Positions 50,937-60,199 are shown, numbered from the stretch's first letter. The stretch: DNA of 64,000 nt from Symbiodinium natans (GCA_905221605.1 CAJNDS010000446.1:1532904-1596903); one strand, 5' to 3'. Numbers and translations are program-made. The notes: generated by a model from the sequence alone, not told the origin.

Positions 50937-51702
50937 CGAAATAGCAGGTATCAACAAGCCCAGAGTTTGCCGAGACCCCAAAACCCCAAAACCCATCTTC
51001 TAAACCCTTAACCCTAAACCCTTAACCCAAAACCCTGAGCCCTGGACCCTGAACCCTGAACCCGAGTCTTAGACCAAGAAGCCTCCCCACTCAAAACCCC
51101 TTCATCATGGAAATCCCCGGGCTCCCAAATGCCATGAACCATCCGAGGCGAGAACTGAGGATCCGAAATCCCAAATCCTCGTTTGAGGTTTGAGGTTTAG
51201 GGTTTAGGGTTTAGGGTTTAGGGTTTAGGGTTTAGGGTTTAGGGTTTAGGGTTTAGGGTTTAGGGTTTAGGGTCTCGCCTGCAAGAAAAGGCCGGAAAAC
51301 GGAGGTTTGCGGTGTTGGGTTTGGGGTTTGGCTTGGGGCTTCAGGTTTGGGGTTTGGGACCCCTCAACAGCTCACAAGCGGAGGCACAAAACTGGCACTT
51401 GGTGTCGCATTGCCTCGCACCAGCAGAACACCACCAAGTTCCAAGACCACGAGACCACGGTGCGGGGGGGGGGGGGGTTATGGGGCAAACACCCTTAAGC
51501 CCTGCCAACCCCTTCAGCGCCCAAACCCTAAACCCTAAACCCTACTAAAACCCTTAAAACAGCAGCCCTGGACCCGACAAAAAAGCGCATGGAAACCTGG
51601 AAGGCTAAAAGCCCCTAAGCCTCTTGCGCATTACTTTAGCGGGGATTTGGGGTGCGGCGCTACTAAACCCTAAACCCTAAACCCTAAACCCTAAACCCTA
51701 AA

Positions 51703-51834
51703 ACAAGGAGGGGCCCCCGGACCCCCTAGTTATAAGTAGAGTTGTAAGGACCCTAAATTAGGTTATAAGGATCCTAAATAAGGTTAGAAGTCCCTTAACT
51801 ATAGTTAGTATAGTAAGGGGGCCCCTCCTTGTAG
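51703..51834. mobile_element. Family C element, inverted
   Basis: ACAAGGAGGGGCCCCC ... GGGGGCCCCTCCTTGTAG, interior in the reverse order to 24217. Confidence 0.85.
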
Positions 51835-52054
51835 TATACCCGGTATGCACATAGCAATAGAACCCCACTTGTGAACTCTTTTTGGACAAGCCCCTGCACC
51901 CTGCACCCTGATTCCCTAAACCCCCTAAACTACACCCTAAAGCCTAAGGTACCACCGGAGCTGAGCCGGATTTCTACGGTAGAGATTCTCACATGTCATC
52001 AGAACTACCCATGAACCATCAAGTAAGCCCGAAATCCACAGCCCCACGAGACAT

Positions 52055-52177
52055 TACAAGTAGGGGCCCCCAGTTAGAAGTAGGGCTATTAAGGGCCCTT
52101 AGTCGGGTTATAAGTCCTACGATTCACGTTACCAGTCCCTTAGTTAAAGTTGTTATAGTCAGGGGCCCCTACTTGTA
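52055..52177. mobile_element. Family B element, uninterrupted
   Basis: TACAAGTAGGGGCCCCC ... AGGGGCCCCTACTTGTA; centre CCTACGATTCACGTTACCAG has no telomeric units. Confidence 0.88.
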
Positions 52178-52367
52178 TGAGCGCTAAGCAGCCCGACTTT
52201 GACAGCACGCAACCCCCCGGAAACCCTTCAAGCTCAAACACGTCTTGGGGCTGAGGGCCCCCCAAAAGCACTTGCCCTTCCTGGGTTTGAGAGGCTCCCT
52301 AAACACTAAACCCTAAACCCTAAACCCTAAACCCTATCTCATGTCTGAGGCACATCCCAGGGCTTGC

Positions 52368-52506
52368 TTGGAGGTTCATGGTACTTATTAAGCAATTCGA
52401 GAACTGTACTTATAACCCACATATAAGCCCCTTAAGTGCCCTAGGATGGTTTTTAGTACAGTTATAAGTACAGTTATAATTGGTTAATGAGTGCCATGAA
52501 CCTCCA
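52368..52506. mobile_element. Family F element
   Basis: TTGGAGGTTCATGGTACT ... GTGCCATGAACCTCCAA. Confidence 0.88.
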
Positions 52507-53058
52507 AGTGAAGGCCAAGCTAGGTACACTTAGAGTCAGGTTCGAGCTCACCTTGATCCTTCCCCAAGTACCCCTTGATAAGGGCCTAAGTGTATCTTAA
52601 ATGGTGTACTTTAAGGAGGTATCTCAAAGTTTAGGGTACCCTGAACCTAACCCCAAAGCCTAAACCCCAAGCCCTAGATCATGTCGGGCTTGACATCCGA
52701 CAAACCCTCCCCCCCCCCCCCCCCCCCTCCTTTGAACATCCCAGGCACCCTATGACATTTACAGTATTCTTACTTCTCCAACAGCTGAACTTTAAACTCG
52801 TTGGGTTTCCTTAGTAGGGTTTAGGGTTTAGGGTTTAGGGTGTAGGGTTTAGGGTTTAGGGTTTAGGGTTTTAGCCTATTTTTTCCCCTTGGTTATGGGG
52901 AAGTAAGTAGTTAAGGTGAGGGCAGCGGAGGCTTGAATAAGCGAAGCCCGAACCCCCCTAAATGGCCCTAACCCTCGACCCTTATAGGCCCTAAGCCCTA
53001 AACCACAACGCCCTATACATATAAGTCCCCCAAAACCCCGCCGTTCCCCCTCTCCCCC

Positions 53059-53275
53059 CTGGGAAAGAAGAACGAATATGGAGGATTCTCGACGTTCCTG
53101 GAGAAGCATCCCCTCGCTACTGAAAGAATGTTCTGGAGACATAACGTGAAAGAGTTCCCCGTGATAGGGCGGCCGCCCTGTCAAGTGGGACCGAAATGAG
53201 CGGGCGCCAGAAAGGGCTGAAAATGGAGAAGACGACGTTGGCAGCAAACCAAAAGTTCACTTTGATTCCAGGGTT
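53059..53275 (+). pseudogene. Coding stretch with a frame change
   Basis: One frame reads GKKNEYGGFSTFLEKHPLAT ERMFWRHNVKEFPVIGR. Near 53170 coding character moves to another frame: PVKWDRNERAPERAENGEDD VGSKPKVHFDS. Each frame alone stops (TGA 53197 in the first). Either a frameshifted gene piece or two exons with a very short intron. Unknown protein. Confidence 0.45.
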
Positions 53276-53402
53276 TAGGGTTTAGGGTTTAGGGTTTAGG
53301 GTTTAGGGTTTAGGGTTTAGGGTGACTTTGATGTCGGCTGAGAAGAGGGGCATGGCAAGAAGACGGAGGCAATGCTGTCCAGATCTTGGCGGCTGCGTTT
53401 AC

Positions 53403-53509
53403 AACTGGAGCCCTTAAATCCCAACCGTGTATCCTAAACCCTTTGAACCCTATAGAGCCCATAAAGCCCAACTGGAGTCCTTAAATCCCAACCGTGTATC
53501 CTAAACCCT
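53403..53509. repeat. 40-bp direct duplication joined by telomere-like sequence
   Basis: ACTGGAGCCCTTAAATCCCA to CCGTGTATCCTAAACCCT at 53404-53442, repeated with one change at 53470-53508. Confidence 0.8.
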
Positions 53510-53756
53510 AGACACCCTTTGAAGCCCTGTAAGGCCTCTAACAACCTATACAAAGCCTATAGCAACCCTCAATCAACATGGAGCCTAGACATCCTAAACC
53601 CTAAACCCTAAACCCTAAGTAGACCCTCGAAATCCTACAAACCCTGTAAAAACCAAATCAAGCCCCACAAAGCCCTATAACAGCCCTATAATAACAACCT
53701 ATAACAACCTTAACCCTAAACCCTATACCCTAAACCCTAAACCCTAAACCCTTAAC

Positions 53757-53831
53757 ATGAAGCCCGAAAGATGCGAAACGTGGCGTGGGGAGGTCATCTC
53801 CCTGAGCATGGAGGGCCAGTGCCGTCTCCAG
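53757..53831 (+). CDS. Candidate exon MKPERCETWRGEVISLSMEG
   Basis: 25 codons ending QCRLQ at GT donor CAG|GTGGCC. Start by ATG after a telomeric tract; an internal acceptor GGGGAG|GTCATC is also possible. Confidence 0.4.
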
Positions 53832-53931
53832 GTGGCCGCGCGGCCGCCTAAAGCCCATGAAAAAAAATTGAGGGTTTAGGGTTTAGGGTTTAGGGTTTAG
53901 GGTTTCGGGTTTAGGGTTTAGGGTTTAGGGG

Positions 53932-54326
53932 CTACAGGTAGGGGCCGCCTAGTTACAAACGGGGTGATAGGGGCGCTGACTTGGGTCATAAGTCTTACAA
54001 CCTACTTGGGTCATAATTCCTTTAGCTGAAGTAGTGGTTGGTTTGGGAGGGGGGGGGGGGGGGGGGGGGGGGGAGGGGGGGCGGGGGCGGGTTGATGTTG
54101 TGATTTCAGGGGTTTGGAGGGCTTAGGGTTCAGGGGTTATGGGTAAAAAGCTCCTAGGCCCTAACCCTAAACCCCAAATGGCCCGCTTGTTATAACAGGG
54201 ATGAGGGCTTCGGATTGGGGCTCTACAAGTAGGGGCCGCCCTCATTATACTAACTTCATTTCAAGGAAGTATCACCTAAGCCCAACAAAACCCTTAAATC
54301 ACAACATCAACCCCCCCCAACCAACC
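53932..54326. repeat. Large inverted repeat built on family B pieces
   Basis: Left CTACAGGTAGGGGCCGCC and, after poly-G, GTTGATGTTGTGATTTCAG; right CTACAAGTAGGGGCCGCC and AAATCACAACATCAACCC before CCAACCAACCACC. The right block is the inverse of the left block's inner part. Confidence 0.6.
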
Positions 54327-54359
54327 ACCCTAAACCCTAAACGATAAACGATAAACTCA

Positions 54360-54472
54360 GAACCCTAAACCCTAAACCCTAAACCCTAAACCCTAAACCC
54401 TAAACCCTAAACCCTAAACCCTAAACCCTAAACCCTAAACCCTAAACCCTAAACCCTAAACCCTAAACCCCA
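54360..54472. repeat. CCCTAAA array
   Basis: About 16 units, 30 bases upstream of the exon split by the introner. Confidence 0.97.
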
Positions 54473-54503
54473 CCCTCCCCCAAGCATCCCCCCCCCCCCC
54501 CAG

Positions 54504-54526
54504 CTCAGGAGAGCTTCACGCAGAAG
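54504..54526 (+). CDS. Candidate exon split by an introner (part 1)
   Basis: After a poly-C tract and acceptor CCAG|C the frame reads QESFTQK up to AAG|GTGC. Joining it directly to 54702 gives an uninterrupted QESFTQKVPFHVGNVRLLEE. Protein not recognised. Confidence 0.6.
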
Positions 54527-54701
54527 GTGCCTTGGTAGCCCAGTGGTACCCTTTACCCTTTTCTTTGGTTCTGGGTTCCCTGAAAGTACCCTAAACCCTA
54601 AACCCTAAACCCTAAACCCTAAACCCTAAACCCTAAACCCTAAACCCTAAACCCTAAACCCTAAATAGCCCTTCTTACAAGATGGTTACTGGGCTACGAA
54701 G
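54527..54701 (+). mobile_element. Family A element acting as an intron, with a telomeric array inside
   Basis: GTGC is duplicated on both sides (54527-54530, 54702-54705) of an element starting CTTGGTAGCCCAGTGG and ending ACTGGGCTACGAAG. Splicing AAG|GTGC...CGAAG|GTGC removes one copy of the duplication plus the whole element and restores the reading frame. So the duplicated target supplies the GT donor and the terminal inverted repeat supplies the AG acceptor. About ten CCCTAAA units (roughly 54592-54665) replace the middle of the element. Confidence 0.85.
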
Positions 54702-54753
54702 GTGCCCTTCCACGTAGGCAACGTGCGCCTGCTCGAGGAAGTTCGGGAGCATC
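54702..54753 (+). CDS. Candidate exon split by an introner (part 2)
   Basis: VPFHVGNVRLLEEVREH in frame with 54504-54526. The 3' end is uncertain: a GC donor at 54754, or read-through into RSSEEPR up to the telomeric tract. Confidence 0.6.
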
Positions 54754-54977
54754 GCTCCTCGGAGGAGCCGAGGGTTTAGGGTTTAGGGTTTAGGGTTTAG
54801 GGTTTAGGGTCTAGGGTCTAGGGTCTAGGGTTTAGGGTTTAGGGTTGAGGGATTAAGGTGCAGGGGCTAGGGTTTAGGGTTTAGGGATTAGTTTAGGGTG
54901 CAGGGGTTCGAGCCTAAGGATCTAAGCCCTTTAAAGAAGCAGACATTCTTCAACAGTTTTGCTCTTCTTGAACCCAG

Positions 54978-55001
54978 GCTAAAGAGCGACAAATCGACAG
55001 G
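54978..55001 (+). CDS. Candidate exon AKERQIDR
   Basis: 24 nt between ACCCAG|G and AGG|GCCGG, phase 0. Charged, and compatible with the helical protein suggested by the neighbouring exons. The same splice pattern as RPS4 is the only support. Confidence 0.4.
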
Positions 55002-55238
55002 GCCGGCCTAGGAGGTTTAAGGTCTGAGAGTCTCAGGTCTAAGGAGTTCGGTTTAGGGTTTAAGGTTTAAGGTTTGGTGTTTAGGCTTTAGGGTTAGGGC
55101 TTATGGTTCAGTTTAGGGTTTACGGTTTAGGGTTTGGTGTTTAGGCTTTAGGGTTAGGGTTTCTGGTTTAGGCCTAGACCTTAAACTCTAAACAATGAAC
55201 ACACGCCATATCCTAAGACCTCTACCCTGACATGGAGT

Positions 55239-55378
55239 AGGGTTGTGTTTTTGCCCGTATGGAAATCATGAACCCTAAACCCTAAACCCTAAACCCTAAA
55301 CCCTAAACCCTAAACCCTAAACCCTAAACCCTAAACCCTAAACGCATAGGGTTGTTTCTTGCCCGTATGGAAATCATG
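55239..55378. repeat. Telomeric array flanked by 31-bp direct repeats
   Basis: GGGTTGTGTTTTTGCCCGTA TGGAAATCATG (55240-55270) is repeated at 55349-55378 with small changes; CCCTAAA repeats (55271-55343) lie between. Confidence 0.85.
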
Positions 55379-55454
55379 TCCAGCCACCAAATGCACAAGG
55401 AACCATGTGTAAACTAAACTCCCTAAACCCCTAGACCCGGTATACCCGAAACCC

Positions 55455-55650
55455 CTAAACCCTAAACCCTAAACCCTAAACCCTAAACCCTAAACCCTAA
55501 ACCCTAAACCCTAAACCCTAAACCGTAAACCCTAAACCCTAAACCCTAAACCCTAAACCCTAAACCCTAAACCCTAAACCCTAAGCCCTAAGCCCTAAGC
55601 CCTAACCCTAAACCCTAAACCCTCTCAACCCTGAACCCTAAACCCGACCC
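55455..55650. repeat. CCCTAAA array with variants
   Basis: About 25 units, including a CCCTAAG block. Confidence 0.96.
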
Positions 55651-55664
55651 TCAAGTCCCGACCC

Positions 55665-55762
55665 CCCGCCCCCCCCCCCCCCCCGCCCCCCCCCCCCGCG
55701 CCCCCCCCCCCCCCCCCCCCGCCCCCCCCCCCCCCCCCCCGCCCCCCCCCCCCCCCCCCCGC
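55665..55762. repeat. Poly-C with regular G interruptions
   Basis: About 95 bases of C with single G or GCG spacers, the last units 20 bases apart; it ends at the acceptor of the candidate exon at 55766. Confidence 0.85.
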
Positions 55763-55765
55763 GAG

Positions 55766-55795
55766 GAGGTGCAGAAGCTGGCTGAGCAGGTGCAG
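55766..55795 (+). CDS. Candidate exon EVQKLAEQVQ
   Basis: 30 nt after a roughly 95-base poly-C tract ending GCGAG|G, GC donor CAG|GCGAAC. The heptad-like sequence suggests a coiled coil. Confidence 0.45.
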
Positions 55796-55962
55796 GCGAA
55801 CCGAGTTGTAGGGGCCCTGAACCTTAAACCCTGACCCTAAGCCCTAAACCCCAAACCCTAAACCCCAAACTCCAAACCCTAAACCCTAAACCCTAGACGG
55901 GCCGGGGCTAGGTTTTGGGGCTTTGGCAGGTTTGTAGGTTTTCTTGACAACCTGAAGCCCAG

Positions 55963-56015
55963 AGCATCAAGATGGCAAAGGCTTCCCAGTTGCGGATCTC
56001 GGCTTACTTGTTCGG
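55963..56015 (+). CDS. Candidate exon SIKMAKASQLRISAYLF
   Basis: 53 nt, acceptor AGCCCAG|A, GC donor TTCGG|GCATCC. Its phase (two bases of Gly) is completed by the next candidate exon at 56159. Function unknown. Confidence 0.5.
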
Positions 56016-56158
56016 GCATCCTAACTGTTTAGGGTTTAGGGTTTAGGGCTGAGGTTTCGGGAAGGAGAGAAAGGTTCGGGCTTTCGGGTTTAGGTCGTAG
56101 GGGGTTTTGGGGCTTGGGAAACCTAGGACCTAAGCCCCTCTAACCCCGAAACTTTCAG

Positions 56159-56196
56159 GGCTGAGTTTTCTGAGGGCTCAGATTGGAGCTTTCTCA
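56159..56196 (+). CDS. Candidate exon AEFSEGSDWSFLS
   Basis: Acceptor TTTCAG|G; completes Gly from the previous exon and reads AEFSEGSDWSFLS. Donor probably CTCA|GCAGTT. The phase agreement across the intron is the main support. Confidence 0.5.
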
Positions 56197-56560
56197 GCAG
56201 TTGGGGCCTGGGGGGGGGTTCAGCCCCCAAACCCCTAAACGGTTTAGGGGTTTGGGGGTGAGGGTAGCTTGGGTGTTTCGGGTTTGAGGCTTGGGAGGCC
56301 CTAAAGCCGAAAAAAAGCCTAAATTTAACGTAATCCCTAAGTTGTTTTGTGAAGTCTAGACCCTGAGCCCTTGCATATGTAACTCTAAAACTCTCAGCCA
56401 GTGCACTGCAAAATGGGGGCCTCCCGAAGGACCCGCAGTTCACATGCCCCCCCCCCCCCCTGCCCCCCCCAGATGTAGCAGAAGACGTAGTCCCTAAACC
56501 CTAAACCCTAAAACCTAAACCCCTAAACCCTAAACCCTAAACCCTAAACCCTAAACCCTA

Positions 56561-56565
56561 AACCC
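56561..56565. repeat. Left target-site duplication AACCC
   Basis: AACCC immediately before the LTR, repeated at 60643-60647. Because the target is a CCCTAAA array, the exact length (5 or 6 bp) is ambiguous. Confidence 0.7.
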
Positions 56566-56711
56566 TGTATTTTATATCTGTGCATTCCCTCCACTTTTGC
56601 TTTCATGTATGTTGCACCTACTTGTGTCGCTCAAGCCCTCTGAGTAAAAAGGATAGGCGCGCCCCTGCTCATGGCTTAACGGATAACAACTGGTGGATTT
56701 CCCAAACTATA
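56566..56711 (+). repeat. 5' long terminal repeat, 146 bp
   Basis: Starts TGTATTTTATATCTG and ends CCCAAACTATA. Identical base for base to 60497-60642. Ends are TG...TA rather than the usual TG...CA. Confidence 0.9.
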
Positions 56712-56722
56712 GGTTATCAGCC
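56712..56722 (+). promoter_or_regulatory. Probable primer-binding site
   Basis: GGTTATCAGCC abuts the 5' LTR and resembles the initiator-Met-tRNA complement TGGTATCAGAGC used by copia elements, allowing a small gap. Confidence 0.55.
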
Positions 56723-56774
56723 GTAGGCTCCCCGGAGCTTGCGGCACCACTGACCTGGAGACTCGACTCAGTGC

Positions 56775-58264
56775 ATGGGTGACAGCCCCGAGCTGGTCCC
56801 CACCGAGATAGCAACCGATCTCGGTACAGACGGATTTACAGACGCAGAGTCTGCGGAGATGGAACTCCCAGGCACTTTGGCTATGCCACCGTTTACGGAT
56901 GGCCGTAGCTTGTTGCCGGAGGAGAATGCAGCAGCAGCTAATGTGTTCGCGCCAAACGCACCTTCTCCTTTTGTAGGACTAGGAGCTCCGCAAATCCACA
57001 TGTACCGACAACAGTTCCAGCAGAACATCACGATAGGTGAAACCCCTGAACAAACAAGACTTCTCCTCACTGAGTTAGAGCACGAAGCCGAGTCCAGGCA
57101 CCAGAGGTTCCGCCTAGCTGCTGAAGAAGCCCATGACCAACAAATCGCAGATGTTGAAGAAAGGGCCAACATGCAGCATGAGGAAGTCGTTGCTAGACTT
57201 GAGTCTGAAATTGCTAGCCAAAGGTACAGCTTTGTCGCGAAGACCCAAGGACTCTTCTCAGAACTCCAGCAACAAAGCCAGATAATCAATTTTCAGTCAG
57301 AACATTTTTCCGATGTTGGTTCGCAGATCACACGTCTCAGGACAACTCTGGTTGAAGAGGCTGAACAGAACAAGAGGGAAAGCATTAACGAAATTGGGGA
57401 ATGGTTTGGGAGAGAGCATGAGGAGGCAATGAAAAAGTACCGCAGTATAGCCCTGGAAACTGAAGAGCAAATGAGGATCCAAAACATGACCCTCCAAGAT
57501 GAATTGTCATCAATGGAGCGTGCGCTCCAGCTCGAACAGGCCAGGAACTCAGGTACCAACCCCTCGCAGCAAGCTCAGTTTCCCAATGCCACTGCCCCAG
57601 TTGCATCAGTGCCAAGTACCGGGCTTAGTGCTCCGTGTGCCCCTCAGTTTTCAGATCCGAGTGTGATTCCGATGAACATCAGGGCATTGTTTCCAACTTT
57701 CAGTTTTGGCGGTGTGGCAACTACTGCCACTCCAACAGGACCACAGGGTCCGGTTTCTGCCCCAGGGACCCCAACAGCGTCAGCTAACGTCCCAAATCTA
57801 GGAGTCTCTAGTGGTGGGTTAAACACCGGAGCCCCTGGTCTTGCGGCCCCAACAGGCACGCCGGGTGGTCCGGCAGCCACCGGAGCCGACTTAATCGCAC
57901 AGACGCAGCAAGCGCTGCTTGAGGCCGCCAAGCTTCTTAAAGGAGACAAAAGCGGTGAAGATGACAAACCAAAGGTTAAAGAAGCTGAAAGCATCCGCCT
58001 GCCGGATTTCCCTAACCCCGAAACCTACCGTGCATGGAAAACCGCAACACGGGAAGCAGTTAGGGCAGCTTCAGATAGACCAGATGAAGCTTTCTCTTGA
58101 ATTCTAGAGGAGTATTCTAAGGATGCTGATCATGACAAGCTTCGTGAACCCGGTAAGTTCCTCACGCTGGATACCAAAATCCTAGCCGCCCTCACTAAAG
58201 GTGAGTTATACGCTCCTCACAGTCGTCAAAAACGACAATCGCAGCAGGTTCCAGCTGCGAATTG
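56775..58264 (+). pseudogene. gag: gag-like capsid ORF with an internal stop
   Basis: The ATG at 56775 opens 441 codons. Residues about 85-265 are long charged helices of coiled-coil type (for example LTELEHEAESRHQRF, QDELSSMERALQLEQ). Residues about 270-390 are a Pro/Ala/Gly/Thr-rich linker. From about 405 comes RLPDFPNPETYRAWKTATRE and AASDRPDEAFS, a segment I associate with Gag of dinoflagellate copia-like elements. TGA at 58098 stands where the family has Trp (DEAF-W), and the same frame continues with KDADHDKLREPGKFLTLDTK ILAALTK, so TGG to TGA is the simple explanation. The homology stops at about 58200, where Tpt1-like sequence starts in the next frame. Translation to 58100 would still give the coiled-coil part. 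Confidence 0.7.
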
Positions 58265-58770
58265 ACCCCAAGCATCAGCTTGCGGAGTACTACGGCGTCG
58301 GCGGCTATCCCACCCTTATCAGGGCGAACCAGGGCATTTCCAAAGATGCCATGGTAGGGGTACCCGACGCAATCCTTGCGGAGGCCTGGTTCAGCATGAT
58401 CCCGGAGGCGGAGATGGATGAACATTCTGCCACCTGGGAAGGTCGGCCGGTTTTGCCCCTGGAAAAGATTCCGCGCAGGCTTTACCACCACACCTACAAG
58501 ACTCCTGCTTCATCCCCGGGCATCACACGCGAATGCATTTGTGTATTTTGCCGACCGGGAGGTAGGGCCGGGAGAAAATGTCCCTGGCGTGAGAAGCGAC
58601 CGCCCCGTGGAGGTGGTCGTCAACACCTTGGCTGCTCTCAGGCAAGGCGCTGGCCTGTTCTACTCAAGGTCCGAGGGCGTTCTTTGCAGAGAACCGATTT
58701 CTGGATCGACGATTCTCTACATCCGCGACACGAGGACCGACGAGATCTTGTGGTCTGGCGTCGAAGAGCC
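58198..58770 (+). pseudogene. Tpt1/KptA RNA 2'-phosphotransferase-like domain, N-truncated and frameshifted
   Basis: Tpt1/KptA enzymes move the splice-junction 2'-phosphate of tRNA to NAD+. Here one frame reads VVKNDNRSRFQLRIDPKHQ, then YPTLIRANQGISKDAMVG, then RRLYHHTYK. These match the family patterns (K)NDKxRFxL, IRAxQGHS and LYHGT. The frame then changes at about 58500-58530, and ANAFVYFADREV, DRPVEVVVNTLAALRQGAG and LFYSRSEGVLC continue the fold's C-terminal half in the frame of the downstream ORF. The N-terminal part carrying the catalytic Arg-His of the family is absent: gag sequence ends where the domain should begin. The His of QGHS is Ile. As it stands it is unlikely to be an active enzyme. 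A spliced or frameshifted product cannot be excluded; CTAAAG|GTGAGT at 58195-58206 looks like a donor. Confidence 0.7.
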
Positions 58771-60199
58771 TGATGAGGAAGAAGAGGAAAATGCCCCTCG
58801 TGTAGAGGAGGCCGAATCCTCTGGAAGCATGGCTGTTGACGTTATGGGACCTCTTGAAGGAGAAAAAGAGGAGCACGATGCTGAGCATGAAGAAGCCCCA
58901 TTGGTCAAGGAGGAATTCGACGTCCCCATTCTTGAGGAGGTCGAGAGCATCGTTCCTGATCGTCCAAGGCCACGTGTTCGCTTCAACACCGACGCCGATG
59001 TCATCGAGGTGTCGCCTTCGGGAAGGAACCGTTTGACTGAGGGTCTGCTGGAAGTGGTTCCTGACGAGGGAGTGGCACCCCGCTCTACGGCACCGACATC
59101 GCAAGCGCAGCGTCCCGGGTGGAAAAGGGGAATCACGCAGATACAATGCGTCAAATGTGGCAAACTTCGTCTCGAAGGCCAGCACAAGTGTTTCCACTGC
59201 GGCTACTACGTCACCCGTGGGGCCACCCAGAGTGCTTTCAGAATGTGGATGGCGCGTGAGCGCTCCCATGTCCTGGACACCCTTGCGGAGCAGTTTGGAA
59301 AGGGCCTTTGGGAGTTAGATGCCGCGAAGATTCGCCAGGCCGCCGGAACGCATGATCTGAGGGGACAGCAAAGCGTAGATGGCCGAGCTATCATGTTGGC
59401 CCGCCAAAACCTCAAGGGCGCCACGAAGCACGGCTACACTTCCATGGTGGACAAGTTCGATCAGGACGACATCTACGCGGTCCACGCCCTCAGGAACGGC
59501 TGGACGAGAAGGCGACTCACTGTTCAGGACTGCGTGGCGTGTGCTTACCTTCCCAACCAAGGCCGCTCACGTGAACAACGTGAGTTGGGCTACGGCTCCA
59601 ACAAGGCCTGGGAGAACAAGAAGATCAACCACGAAGGCTTGGCTCGCGTGGCGTTTTTCGACAAAAATGCCGACGATCTCGTCCTGGCCGGCCTCATTGA
59701 CGACCACGACATCGAACCTATGGGGTACGCTTGGCTCGGCAACTTCATGGGCGTAAAAGAGTTCGCCCGGATCATCCGCGTCACCCGTGCGGTCACCAAC
59801 ATCCTCACCTTCACGGAGGGCATCGTCGGCATCCTGGACTTCAATGAGGAAGAGCATCTGGTGATCTATTTGGCCGAGCTCCTCTCCGAGAACTATGGTG
59901 GGGCCAAGGAGACGTGCCGAAGGATGAAGGAATCGGCAGAGGCGTCCCGGGCCGCTCAGGCGCGGGCTGATGCACGAAGAACATCGCAAAATGCCCCCCG
60001 ATACGGGGAGGCCGACTGGGACGCGAACCGGGGCTGGTCGTGGAGCGACGACACATGGTCGCAGAACGACTGGCATTCCTCAAATTCCTGGCGTGATCGC
60101 CAGTGGCAGGATCAAGGATCCTGGTGGAGCTCGGGGAGTCGCACTACGGAGCACTCCCGTGGACCTTGGCGCTACGACCATCGCGATCGCAGCTGGTGA
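58418..60199 (+). CDS. 593-codon ORF: Tpt1-like C-terminal half, acidic linker, zinc ribbon, unknown domain, Trp/Ser/Arg-rich tail
   Basis: The longest ORF in the window. The true start is uncertain because about the first 35 codons are probably the wrong frame of the Tpt1-like domain. Layout: to about residue 110, the Tpt1-like C-terminal half; about 110-200, a very acidic linker (EEPDEEEEENAPRVEEAE); a zinc ribbon with Cys 244, 247, 258 and 261 (CVKCGKLRLEGQHKCFHCG, C-x2-C-x10-C-x2-C); about 270-510, a probably globular helical region (FRMWMARERSHVLDTLAEQ ... VEFARII-type helices ... LDFNEEEHLVIYLAELL) that I do not recognise; and a tail rich in Trp, Ser, Asp and Arg, of the sort seen in RNA-binding proteins. 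It has no retroviral CCHC knuckle. Third positions are GC-rich, as in the RPS4 exons. It may serve the retroelement or be captured host sequence. Confidence 0.7.
   Translation: MNILPPGKVGRFCPWKRFRAGFTTTPTRLLLHPRASHANAFVYFADREVGPGENVPGVRSDRPVEVVVNTLAALRQGAGLFYSRSEGVLCREPISGSTILYIRDTRTDEILWSGVEEPDEEEEENAPRVEEAESSGSMAVDVMGPLEGEKEEHDAEHEEAPLVKEEFDVPILEEVESIVPDRPRPRVRFNTDADVIEVSPSGRNRLTEGLLEVVPDEGVAPRSTAPTSQAQRPGWKRGITQIQCVKCGKLRLEGQHKCFHCGYYVTRGATQSAFRMWMARERSHVLDTLAEQFGKGLWELDAAKIRQAAGTHDLRGQQSVDGRAIMLARQNLKGATKHGYTSMVDKFDQDDIYAVHALRNGWTRRRLTVQDCVACAYLPNQGRSREQRELGYGSNKAWENKKINHEGLARVAFFDKNADDLVLAGLIDDHDIEPMGYAWLGNFMGVKEFARIIRVTRAVTNILTFTEGIVGILDFNEEEHLVIYLAELLSENYGGAKETCRRMKESAEASRAAQARADARRTSQNAPRYGEADWDANRGWSWSDDTWSQNDWHSSNSWRDRQWQDQGSWWSSGSRTTEHSRGPWRYDHRDRSW

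Noticed and set aside
58664-59269. Minus-strand ORFs of 150-200 codons opposite the 593-codon ORF
   Set aside because: Shadow frames of a GC-rich coding strand; the + strand has the zinc ribbon and Tpt1-like motifs.
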